Origin: Amorphophallus konjac
Lineage: Eukaryota > Streptophyta > Magnoliopsida > Alismatales > Araceae
NCBI GenBank assembly: GCA_022559845.1
Contig: CM040125.1
Coordinates: 289,154,200 to 289,218,199, forward strand
Direction of reading: 5' to 3'
Length of the DNA: 64,000 nucleotides
In this document: piece after piece, positions 47,533 through 58,700 of the stretch
Position numbering within the stretch: position 1 is the stretch's first letter
Layout of the letters: every line of letters starts with the position of its first letter
Position numbers and translations under genes: made by a program
Notes under the pieces: model-generated
The model's input: only the letters and a program-made list of their open reading frames with translations
The model's database searches: none
What the model was told of the DNA's origin: nothing

Positions 47533-48504
47533 CCCACGTTGCAGCACGACTGCTCGACCTATGTTCGAGAGTGTGATCATTGTCAGTGGTTCGACCATCT
47601 GATCCATCAGCCGGCTTCAACACTTGTAACACTCATTGAGACCTATCCTTTCGCTTGGTGGGGAATTGATATCCTAGGCCCTTTCCCTGTCGCCCAGGCT
47701 CAGAAGAAATTCATTATCATCGGCATCAACTACCTCTCCAAGTGGATCGAGGTTGAAGCTTCCGCAAAGGTGACGGAAGGAGTAATTTGGAGTTTTGTGT
47801 GGCGGTCGATCATATGTTGCTTTGGTATCCCATGAGTGATAGTAAGCGATAATGGCCGATAGATCAACTGTGCTTATTTTAAGAATATGTGTGCTGACCT
47901 ACATATTCGCAATCACTTTACTTCGGTAGCCCACCCGCAGGCTAACGAATTGGTCGAGAATGCTAATAAGACCCTTCTTAAGGGCATAAAGACCAGACTC
48001 GTTAAAGCCAAGGGTAATTGGCTTGAGGAATTACCTAGTGTACTCTGGTCATACCGTTCCACTCTAAGGGCCTCTATAGGTGAAACCCATTTTCAATTGG
48101 TCTATGGTACTGAGAGAATCATTCCATTGAAGATCGGTAGCCCATCATTGTGAGTTATCAACTTTCAGCCCAAGCTCAACAACTAGAAGCTGTTGGAGAA
48201 CCTCAAGTTGGCCGATGAAGTGCGCGAAGTCATGAGGATCCGAGCGACGGAGTACCAATGGTGCATGGCCCGTTACTACAACGCCCAAGTTTGGGATCGA
48301 CAGTTCCTACCGGGAGACCTAGTCCTAAGGAAGGCCGAAGCGTCTCGACCACTAGAGGCGGTGGGGAAGCTGGCCCCTACCTGGGAAGGCCCTTACCGAG
48401 TGGTCAAGACACTCGGAAAAGGGGCCGACCGCCTCACAACCATGGAAGGAAAATCGGTCCCGCGGACATGGAATGCTACGGCACTACGTAAATTTTATTT
48501 GTGA
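47533..48504 (+). pseudogene. Gypsy (Tat) pol: integrase
   Basis: Integrase inserts the DNA copy into the genome. The frame continues from 7956 across the nested insertions: RWPTLQHDC, ECDHCQ (end of the HHCC zinc finger), GIDILGPFP (first catalytic Asp), VSDNG (second Asp, near 47847), NELVENANKTLLKGIKTRL (catalytic Glu) and a C-terminal domain WEGPYRVVKTLGKGADRL ending ALRKFYL, typical of the Tat/Athila branch. Stops occur at 47833-47835, near 47862, at 48151-48153 and before 48193. All fragments share one frame, so decay is mostly by substitution. Confidence 0.85.
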
Positions 48505-49495
48505 ACTCATAATTCCTTTTGTATTCCTGATACCATTCATACACAATACGCAGGCATATAAAAAGAAAGGCGGGAGGCAATAAGTATGATATTTTATTGC
48601 TTGATGGTGCTTGTTCATACATTTGTAGGGGCAATAGCACTTAGAGTAGGAAAGTGATAACTCGGCACGTGCAGGGGGAGCAGCTTCAAACTGAGCCACT
48701 GACTCTGCCAAGTGTGAAAACTGGCTCGGGTGATGAAACGGCAGACCCAGTGATGCCCAGATCTATCAGTATTACATGGGAAGACAATACTGGGATGAAG
48801 TGCGAGGAAAAAGGGAAAAAGAAATAAGAAAGAGCCAATAGAAAAGAAGTGTTGGACCATGCCTTCCATCTGGGAAGATGGAGCGGGCAAGAAAAAATAG
48901 GAAAAAGAAAAGATGAGGAGCAAGATAATGAAAAGAAAAAGAATGAGGGGGGAGCCCCTCTTTGGAAGGAAGAGGGAGGGGAAGCAGACAAGGGGGAAGC
49001 CTCTCCCGTGCGACCCGGAGCGGCCTTCTGGTGCCCCACTTTCTCGATAGGGAAGATGCAACAAAAGGTGTGTCTCCAAAGCCCCCTTCCCTCTCCCTAG
49101 GTGGGGGTAGCCTCTCTACAGGGAAGGACCCATCATGCGTCTGCCTTTCTGCTATGCCGTCCACCCAGCCGTCCTCCATTCTGCTATGTCGAGTTGGCCA
49201 AACAGCTCCAGTCAACTCTGGGATCTTTGTCTTTATCAATAGACTCCATGGCTCCTCCGTCGCTGGAATAAAAGGAGACGAAGAGGAAAGAAGAGGGGGG
49301 AGGTAAAGAGGGCGGGTTGGCGCGCTGTAGGGATGTGCAGGCCCAAGCCACCCTTCAAAGCCATTTATAGGCCGAAGATGAGGCGGTGCCCCTCCCACAC
49401 GTCGGTGCCCCTGCCTTAACTGCTCCTTCCCCTGAAGAGACGCGAGCGGACTCCGAAAAGCTGCATGTAGATTCTTCGAGGCGTGTTTGATGTGA
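48505..49495 (+). other. Unassigned sequence after Tat integrase
   Basis: This probably is the 3' non-coding part of the Tat element. It includes CAGTATT/AATACTG and CCATC/GATGG hairpins near 48748-48890 and a purine-rich stretch (48880-49010). Overlapping open frames up to 208 codons on the minus strand have low-complexity Ser/Pro/Phe-rich products and no recognisable domain; I do not call them genes. Confidence 0.4.
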
Positions 49496-49700
49496 GTGAA
49501 AAGGGATGAACTACAAATCTAGAGGGGGTTGAATAGATCTACCCCAAATTTATCAGATCTCTAGCAATTAAAAGAAATACTAAAATAGAAGAACTGCCAA
49601 GAACAGAACCACCAACACAGTATGAAATAACTCTAAGGAGATTTGATATGAAATGGCATTAAAAAACTAAGAACTCTAAATAAAGAAATCAAACGTTTCA

Positions 49701-49803
49701 GTATGGTACCTGGCAGAGGTTTGATTCAAGAATATCCTCACGCAAGGGTCAATTTTCCAGATAGGTGTAACCTATCCTTCTAACTGAGCCTCTTTATATA
49801 CCA
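49701..49803 (-). ncRNA. Structured module, divergent copy 1 in an LTR
   Basis: In plus orientation it keeps TGGTACCTGGCAGAG at one end and TATATACCAG at the other, so TGGTA/TACCA can close it. The inner hairpin is GATAGG-TGTAA-CCTATC, different in sequence from the GGCAGA/TCTGCC of the array but in the same place after TTCCA. Confidence 0.5.
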
Positions 49804-49913
49804 GTAAACGATTTATCACAATGCAAGCAATAGATGAAAGAATTTCAAGACAATTCTCAGTAACGATAAAGAGCTGTCACAATTCAAATTCAGGAATCAG
49901 TCAGACATCCAGG

Positions 49914-50014
49914 TTTGGTACTCGGCAGAGGTTTGCTCAGAGATCTCCTCACGCAAGGGGTGGCATTCCAGATAGGCTTACCCTATCTTTCTAGCCATGC
50001 CTTTTTATATACCT
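49914..50014 (-). ncRNA. Structured module, divergent copy 2 in an LTR
   Basis: This is a tandem relative of the preceding copy about 213 bp away: TGGTACTCGGCAGAG, then GATAGG-CTTAC-CCTATC, then TATATACC. The stem is intact although the loop and flanks have changed. Confidence 0.5.
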
Positions 50015-50160
50015 ACTAGATGAGGGACTTAGGCACATATAACAGATGAATGTATTAGCCAAATGAAACGTGTGCTAGAAATAAGCAATCCGATGCATTC
50101 ATCTAATCGCAGAGCATAAAAGATATGCAATCATACAGAAGACAATTCTGTTTTTAGGTG

Positions 50161-53136
50161 TGTCACGCCCCGAGATATATGTATAGAGGAAATAATCAGG
50201 AACGTGAACAACCAGCAAGAGAAGCCTCAAGTCACAGTAACAATCAGAGCGCAATCATTCACACATAAGATGAATGGGCACAATAACTCGATCAACAAAA
50301 ATCTAACTTTTATTGATAATAATAATCAAGTACATGATCTTGACTCATTGACTAACTAGACCCAATAAAATAGAAAATTACATGATTGACTCTTGACTAG
50401 ACTAACTACGGCTTCTCTCGAATCATCAATCACTCTCGGACTCATCGCTTGAGTAGTCTGAATCCGACCCGCTAGAATTTTTTGAAAAAGATTGAGAAAA
50501 GTAGGTATGAGCACACATGCCTAGTAGATATCTTCGTATCAACATGAAGGCAATATTTAAGTAATTAACATTTTAGCTCAAGAGGGTAAGATCAAAAGAA
50601 TATACGGTAAAACACACGTATAAAACAAAGTGACATAATAGCATGACAAGATCACGATGTAGGACGAATGGTGATAGATGAGCAGGATTCAAGTAAGAAT
50701 ATATCAAGAATGTAACTTGGTCTTTTCACGAACGAGCATGCTTGCATGTAACGAGAACACACTTTCACTTTTCACTTTTCATAACCATAAAGGATATGCA
50801 CTAGAATGTCATGTAATCAAGCATGAAATAATTCAATCCAGAGAGAGTCTCATGAGAATTCATGGATTTCACTTATTTATAAAGAAAGTACTCCCAGCGC
50901 AATGCGACGATAGTAGTATCATACCCCATGGTTTATAGTATGTTTCCGACAATCAACCGAGGGGACTAGCATAGAGCCCTTGGACACAATCAGTGCCCGA
51001 ACTGCATCTTCACGTATAAATCAAGCTACTTCCATGAGTATAACAATAAAATATGGCCAATAATGCAACAAGTTCAACTATAGTTTCATGATGGCAATAC
51101 CAAGGTAAGAATGTTTCAATTTAGAATATGAGAGTTCAAAAAGGACTTAAAGCAAGGTCATGCCACGGAAAGAATTCGGCAGCATAACGACATATTCTTT
51201 AACTTCCATAATTTATTATATAGCTTATTGAACAAGATATTAGGATCTAGATAATCAATAGACCATCTAGGAACTTATAAAACCCAACCCAATAGGTCAA
51301 ACTTCGGGTTAGACAGAATCAGGAAAAATGCGGTCGTTTAATGGACCGTTGACACAGTCAAGCGGTCTAGATAGGACCTTTTAAGATAGAAATGTGGTCA
51401 GGTCTAGACCGTTTTATGAATAGATTCGACGCATGAAGAAAGAAGGTGTCGATGCAGTGAATCCTTCTGGAGCCTTGCAGTCATGACAGGGCCGCTTAGG
51501 GTCTTTAGCGGTCAGGTAAAGGGCCGCTAAGTGCCTCTAGCAATCGTCCACAGGCCGTTAAGGTCCAGAACATCAAAACACTGGTTAAGTGTTTTCTAAC
51601 AATTGGGTTTTAAGGGTAGAACCAGCTCGGCGTCCTAGTGGGAATCCCAGGCTCACAGAGTCTTACGGAGACCTTGAAATAAGATCACCTAGTCCGGTGG
51701 AAGTAATATCTAACGGAGAGGTTCACAAGTCCAAAAAACGTGCCTATAAGTGCAAAGTGTATCTAATGGTCGCATACCGGGGTGTACGCCATGTACTTAA
51801 GAAAGACAAGAGATGAGAGTGGAACGGTGAAACACACGGTTAAAACAACAATATTAACGCCACATGAAATATGTCCACAACATAGAAATCATTTAATTAA
51901 AAAATTATAACATTTGGCCTGAAATTTCATAATAATGAAAAATAAGGTTCTATGACATGCTCATCCTGAAATAGGGTGTTTTAATAGGAAAATAAAACAT
52001 GGTTGCATGAGGAATAACAGAATTATAATACTAAGTATATGAAATACCGAATTTAGGCTCGGGCTGGTTCATAGAACCAGAAAGTGGTCAAGGTCTGGCC
52101 GCAAGGAGTCCAAGACGGTCTCGCGATAGACCACTTTAGAGATAAGAAAATGGTTTTCCATTAGACCGCAAGAAAGCCTGACGGTCCCTGGGTGACCGTC
52201 TTAGGTCTGACTGACAGAAGTTACAAAATAGTGATATAAAGTGCTAATATAGGGCATGCTATGCATGGAAAATGATGTAACCACGTAGCTAAGTCATGTT
52301 AGAAGGTAATTAGGCCATGAACATGCATAGGTTATGAGAAATAAATAAGAAATCTCTATTTTTATTTCATTAGGGCTAGGTGTATGCATGGGAAATGAAC
52401 TTACAACGCAGTCTCAATAAAACATAAAATACTCCACCTACGATGCATGAAAATGACTGAAAATTGAGGGCTTTTATTCCTAACATCAATTTTGAGCCAT
52501 TCATGAGATAACCTACCTCTGTACTGAGCTTTAGACTTCGAATTTTGGGTTGGAACTTGACCCTAGTTGTACTCGTCCTCAACTGAACCAGCAACTTCGT
52601 GGCTTTCTAACTTCTGATTCCCTTCACCTAAGACCACGAAAATTGGAGGGTAAGAAGAGGGTGCTAAAAGGAACAAATAACTCTAAAGAACTCATATCTA
52701 ATTACCTTGTTTAGGGCCTTTAATTTGCTACTCAATCTGGCCTGGTGGCACAGGTTCCTGGGTTGCTTGTACCGAACCAGCGACTTTGGATGCTTCTTTC
52801 TCCCTGATGGCTTGATCTCCAAAGATGAAATTTTGAGGGTAGTTAGACCCTACTATTATGAACAAAATAAACTAAAAAAACTACCTGAAATAATATCTCC
52901 TTACCTTAGTTCCACGCGAGCCAAAAGTAAGGGTCGCACATGTGAAACTTGGGATCTATTTATAGGGTTTGCTAGGGTTTCATGGGTTTAGATGACCCTA
53001 GAGTCCTATTTAGGGCCTGTAATCGATCCCAACACATCCTAGACCCTTCCAGCTAGTGGATAGCATCGATCCGAGATGATTAGGATGCCAAAGATCCAAA
53101 CTTTTCACGTTTCTCTGTTGTTTGCAATCAGACGGA
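50161..53136 (-). mobile_element. Tekay-like Gypsy LTR C, part 1
   Basis: In plus orientation it starts TGTCACGCCCCGAG and matches LTR A over much of its length (compare 7957-8100 and 8690-8830). It is split at ACGGA (53132-53136) by the 10-kb element and resumes at 63150. Its hairpins use GCGGTC/GACC-type stems (51330-51560, 52080-52200). The other end adjoins gag sequence, so this is one LTR of a larger element that runs off the window. No gene is seen. Confidence 0.75.
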
Positions 53137-54604
53137 TGTAGACACGCTAAAATTGACATTATTTTGAGTATATTTCATATTGCCGTGCAATGCCCCATTT
53201 GACCCTCAAACTAGCTTGTTCGAGTGGTTTTTCCCACTTTTATTGAATTTATCCTATGTTTCCCCCATTTTCTCCTTTTTCCTATTTTTCTGGATTGTCT
53301 GGGCATTTATCTAATTTTTGAAATTAACGACCTTGGTAAGGGCGTGTTTTTAACAAAACACGACCTGATCTGGGGCGTTTCTTTGAGAAAGGACGACCAC
53401 ATCTGAGGGCGTCAATTCTTGGTGTCTGACCGACTTCCCCGTTTTACAGACTTGAAATTAACGCCCTTCCAAGGGGCGTGTTTTTTAAAGTGGCTTTGTT
53501 CGAGGCGTGTTTTACATTTTTCAGATATGGGGAGTTTTTATTTCTAAAATTGGTTTTGAAAGAAACGCCCTTGTGCAGGACGTGTTTTAAATTAACGCCC
53601 CTCGACAGGTCGTCAATTCTTGAATTGACGCCCTGACCAGAGGCGTGGTTCATCTTCTGGCTTCGCAGCCCTTTCCCCAGAGAGTCCTTGCTTCGTTACA
53701 CACCTACTTCGTTTGGGCTCTTGCCCATTCTTATCCTTTCCACTCTTGGACTCCTTGCCCATGTTTATCCCCCTTTGATCCTATTTAATAGAGCCATTGG
53801 CTCTGTTAACCGGTTGGTTCCTCCTGTTGGCCCCCCTTTCGTCGATCCTTTTCTCCCTCCCTCTATTCTTCTTCTTCTTCTGTGTTTTTTCTTCTTTTGT
53901 TTCTTTTGTGTTTTTTCTTTCTTCTTGCAGGTGCTGCTGCTGTGGCTAGGAGGGGCTTCTCACGTCCTGTTCTTCATCTTTTGGAAGACCTTCTCCCCAT
54001 TGATTATCAAAGCCAAGCAACGCACAGATTTTTTCTTATCTCCCCTCTATTCCCTTTATTTTATTTTCATCATATGCATGCATTCATCATTATTTAACTC
54101 TCTTTTCTCAACACGTTGAGACTTTCCCCATAGTGCAACTCTTGCACAATCTCCTTTTATTTTCATATCATTTATCATTCATTTTTCCCACACCCTTTTG
54201 CATAGGGGTTTAAGGGCAACCACCCTTAAGGTGTGTTCTTCTCCATAATTATTCCTGTTCATATTTTTTTAAAAGAATTGATGCTACACTCACCATGTCC
54301 TAATTCATTCAATCTTTTGGTGTTTGTGTCTTTTTTTGCAAGGGTAATAAAAAGGAGAACTCTCTTCATCGGCCGGCCGATCTAGAAGAGAAAGGAAGTA
54401 CTCACATCCCCGCATCTTTTGAGGTACTTTTCGCGATCATTCTCCCCGTGTCTTATTGATTATATATATTTTGAGGCCTCGTGTCTCTGGCGATCACACA
54501 CTCCCCTTGTGCACCTCGTGCATGTTTTTCTTCTCATCTCCATATTCATTGCCTATTCCTTTTTAATTATTATTTATCTTAAGTGGATTTTAAAGGAATC
54601 TACA
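53137..54604 (+). repeat. 5' LTR of the 10-kb element
   Basis: It runs TGTAGACACGC to ATCTACA. It contains an ACGCCC/GGGCGT hairpin array (53329-53645), a pyrimidine-rich tract with TTGCAGGTGCTG (53860-53940), and the 14-bp palindrome ATCGGCCGGCCGAT (54368-54381). Small open frames are not credible genes. Confidence 0.88.
53329..53645 (+). repeat. ACGCCC/GGGCGT hairpin array, 5' LTR
   Basis: Units include ACGACC...GGGCGT (mismatched), ACGCCCTT...AAGGGGCGT, ACGCCCCTCGACAGGTCGT and ACGCCCTGACCAGAGGCGT, spaced about 30-50 bp apart. The 3' LTR has the same array at 61874-62194. Confidence 0.8.
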
Positions 54605-54607
54605 AAT

Positions 54608-54624
54608 TGGCGATCACGGTGGGA
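54608..54624 (+). promoter_or_regulatory. Probable primer-binding site
   Basis: TGGCGATCACGGTGGGA lies 3 bp after the LTR end and resembles the TGGCGACTCCGCTGGGGA type of Tat/Ogre elements. The matching tRNA is not assigned. Confidence 0.6.
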
Positions 54625-55719
54625 CTCTTTGTGTTCTCTTTATTACCCCTTTCCCCTTAGGCACCCGCGTGTGTCGTCTCCCCTATTGCACCCTCGGTGC
54701 GTCTCCCTTTTTGTGCCCCTCGGGCACCCTCCATTGGTTTTACACCCTCCCCTAAGTGATTGGTCGGTTTGTTGATTCTTCTTTAAAATTGCCACTTATT
54801 TAAAATTCTTGATGAGCATGCTTATTCTATTAATTGCCATGATTGTGTGATTGAGTGTTAATATTGCTGGCCGTGAAGTTTTCTGGAGAAAGTGAATTCA
54901 CGCCTCTGGAAGAGGCGTTGTTCTTGATTGAACGCCCTAACCCAGGGCGTCTACTTCATATTTTACGCCCTCTGACAGGGCGTTTTCCAGCATATTTCCG
55001 GGTTTTCCTGCTTTATATTGCTGCCTGTGAATTCACGCCCTTCCTAAGGGCGTTTATTTGTTGATTAGCGCCCCCCATCAGGGCGTCCTTTTATTGATAG
55101 CGCCTCACCCTAAGGCGCGTTTTACCCTGCCCCTGGGCCCCTCACGTTGATTCACGACAGTTACACTGTCGTGTCTTTGGTTAGTAGCGCCCCCTTCCAG
55201 GGCGTGTTTTTTTTACTGTGGGTTTCCAGAACCCTCCCGGCTGTGGTTTTTCATGATATTTCATGCTTATCTTTGTTGATTGATCATTGTGGTTGGCCTG
55301 TTTACCCTGCTGCATTCACATTTGCATTTGGTTTGGGAGACCTCCTCTCTCCTCACTAGGATTCCACACACCCTCTTGGAATCGGGACGACCCTCCATTG
55401 AGCATTCCGTCTCTTTGGACTGGAAATCCCTTTTCCAAGCCTCCGTAAGTCCCCGCACCCGTGGATTCCATCATGGACGCCGGGCAGGTTGTACCCTTTT
55501 GAAGTCCCGAGTTAGTTGGCCATATACACGGTGAGAAAGGGTTCCTAGTTGGCATTGGAGTTCTAACCATATTGAAACTAGGTTTCCTCCCCTTGTGTGA
55601 ATCATTCCAAACTTTGCTAAAATTCATTAATTCACCAAGGTTCAAACATAAAAATCAAGGTAACCATTCCAACTTGTGTGTTTCTTTGTAAATTGTTTGC
55701 ACATTAAATTGCTTGCATA
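54625..55719 (+). other. Leader with hairpin arrays and LTR B-like segment
   Basis: There is no gene in this 1.1-kb leader. It has tight hairpins with a CTC loop (GCACC-CTC-GGTGC near 54690, GTGCCC-CTC-GGGCAC near 54713), an ACGCCC/GGGCGT array (54899-55205, including ACGACAG/CTGTCGT near 55153) and a segment (about 55370-55510) similar to LTR B at 28590-28710, in the same order as in LTR B. Confidence 0.7.
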
Positions 55720-58700
55720 ATGGCTTACTTTGATAAACAAAACAACATGTTTAATTCAATTCATGAGGATGCACAACCGTGCACATCCTATTCCCCTCAA
55801 TTTCAACATGTTCATCATTATTCTCACCATACTTTCAAAGGGCCACGTCCTCATTCTTACGGTCATGCCCGACCCATGGGCAATGTCCATCCTCATGGTC
55901 CACCCACTCAATCACGAACCACTATCTCTTCGGGACCCTCTCGTCCTAATGATGAGAAAGTCTCCCAAATTTTGCATGCATTAGATCATCTCACCCCCCA
56001 ACAGATCCAAGCCCTTAAGGCTGCCATTGAGGGTGCATCTCATTCATCTCTCCCTCCTTCTAAACCTATTCGGGTGGCCCATCACCCACCTCCCTCTTCT
56101 ATTCACACTCGGGTGGCCCATCATCCACTTACATCTCCTCCTGTTCATGCTACTCGGGTGGCCCATCACCCGCCTCCTTCCATTCCTCCTCCATCGCGGC
56201 CCCAAGGCCCATTTATTCCTTGCAATCCGGCCCATCCAGGTTCTTCCATGGGTCGGCCCATTAATTCCCCTCCACGGCCTTTTTATGCGGCCCCTCCTCC
56301 TTCAATGCCCTGCCAACCCTCGGTTGCTCAGGTCACACCCCTCCAGCAAACTCTCCTCGATAAAATCACTTTGATGGAGGAACAATTAAAGAGGGTTACG
56401 AGCCCGTGGCCCGCTCCTCCTACTCCAATCAATCCTCTTCATGCTTTCCTGGATGATATTACGAAGATGGAGAGAGAATGGAAAGATAGGATAGATGATT
56501 ATGACTTCGGCATTTCAAGCGATCAAGAGCCGGCATTTGAAGAATCCGAGGCAGTGTACGATGATGATGAAGCTCCGCAGGCACCCCTTCCGAGTTTCCT
56601 TAACTTCCCTCTCCCTCCACTATATTTTGACGAGCCCCCTGCTCAGGACGAAGCCACCATAGCCAATCCAACCCCCGTTTACGAAACTAATTGGTGTTAC
56701 GATGATGGGTTGATACTCCAAGCACCCGCGCTGGCACCTCTTAAGTCTCCTCCTATCCCTGAACCTTCCATTAAACCTCCATCAATTACACCTCCGCCAG
56801 CTACACCATTAACCTCCACAACACCAGCCTCCCCCGAGCCTTCCGCTAAACCTCCACTTATTAAGCCATTAACTTTCACACCATCGGTCAACATTAACCC
56901 CACCATTGAACCTTCCCCAATTAACCTCCCATTACCGCCACCTCGGCCCTCCACCATGCTTATAACCCCTATTCCACCACTTAACCTTTCTCCTTTACCC
57001 ATGGCTAATCCTGAGCAGGATCCACCCCTTTTTGCACTCGAGCCAATCCCAACTGCTTCCGAGCAGAGGGAGAAACTCGACGTGTTTGAACCTCCACTTA
57101 TCCTTTCTCCAACGCCTTCTATTACACCATCACTATTCATGGAGCCTTTCGCCTCCGCTTCACCTCCCTCTACTACTCGGAATGGGGGGCCTTCTACAAG
57201 CACAGGTGCCGAAGATGATCAAGAGCCGGGCAGCAAGGATTTGGCTGTGGCTATGCCGTTCAAGATACAGGAATTCATTTACCGGATGCCAATCCGGGTT
57301 ATTGTGCCGAGCACGATTGAAGAGGCTAAGCCGTTGCCCTTGCTCAGAGGAGAATGCCGGGCGTTGATGTCGTCTAAGGGCCGGGCAGGGCACCCCTTGT
57401 TCCTACTTTCGAATTCTGAATTTATTATTCCTTACAAGGGGCGAATGCCCATTTTGCTCAACATTCCATATATACCACATTCAATGGACAACATGATGCT
57501 TCCCGTTCCAACTCTCCAACTCCCTCACATTGTTGATCTTTGCCTTCTAAGGGGGTTGCCACTTATTAGAGCTCCTTTTATTGGGCGAATTGGCTATACA
57601 CTTTCACTGCCGTGGAGGGACAGTTATCTTGATGCTAAGGGGCCTTCCACTCCTTTACCCACCTCCCATTCAACTTCATCCCTATTCTCATCTTTCGCTT
57701 CATGGGCCATTCCAAGGGTAAAGAGGAGGATCTCATTCTCTCGCCCTTCATGTTCTTCACGTTCTTTGCATTCCATGCATTCTGTCGCATTTGTGCATTC
57801 ATCACATCCGTGCTGCTGCATTCGCATGCATTTGCACCTCCTTCTTCCCAGGTTCCCGAACCCGTATTTCCCCCGCCTTCCGGCGCCTCCGGATATTCCG
57901 CACTTCTCATCTTCATCTTCATCTTTCTTTAATTCACTCCCCTTGGGGCATCGCGTCCCCCTTCCTGCTATTTCCCTGGAACCTCCAGGAATTTTACCCC
58001 TCCTCTTTGGGCATCGCGCCCTTTCTGATTTCGTTATCCCTTCGGAACCTCCAGACTTTCCCCTCGGGCAACGCGCCCCTTTCCATCTTATTCCTCCGGA
58101 ACCTCCGGATTTTTCTCCTAATCCTCCTTCATTCCTTTCTCTGTTCCTCGGGCATCGCGCCCCTTTCCATCTTATTCCCCCGGAACCTCCGGATTCCCCA
58201 TCTGATTGTCTCAGTCTTTTCCTTGGGCATCGCGCCCCTTTCCATCCTCTTCCTCCGGAACCTCCGGATCTTTCACCCCTCTCTTTGTCCTTTGGGCATC
58301 GTGCCCCTCTCCATTTGCTACCTCCGGAACCTCCGGACCTTCCCCTCGGGCATCGCGCCCCTTTCCACCTCATTTCTCTGGAACCTCCGGACCTTCTTGG
58401 GCATCGCGTCCCTCCTTCCATCATTCCTCCGGAACCTCCGGATTCTCCGTCTTATTCTCTCTATCATTTTCCAGGGCATCACGCCCCTTTCCATCTCATT
58501 CCTCCGGAACCCCCGGACCATCCATCTTTCTTCCGATTCATCTTTCTGCTCCTCCGGGATATCACATCCTTCATTTTCTTCCTCCTTTTTCATCATCTTT
58601 TTCTCTATTTCTTCCCAGGGCATCGCGTCCCTTCTTTCGTTATCCCTCCGGAGCCTCCAGATTCTTCTTCTGCTCATGATTCTCCTCCACCACCTCCAGA

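Larger units (their letters stand above)
49505..50160 (-). repeat. Fragment of another SIRE-like LTR (U5 side)
   Basis: AGAGGGGGTTGAATAG (about 49520) resembles the CCCCCTC-type LTR end of the array family in reverse, and GATGCATTCATCTA to TTTTTAGGTG (50092-50160) resembles 11380-11443. It is cut at 50160 by LTR C. It contains two copies of the structured module. No gene is seen. Confidence 0.5.

Noticed and set aside
48615..49398. Overlapping open frames of 117-208 codons, mostly on the minus strand, as a host gene
   Set aside because: Products are low-complexity, frames overlap on both strands, and no domain, intron pattern or codon bias supports a gene.
57624..58424. 266-codon minus-strand frame opposite the long ORF
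   Set aside because: It is the antisense shadow of the GHRAPFH repeat; the repeat lacks stops on both strands.
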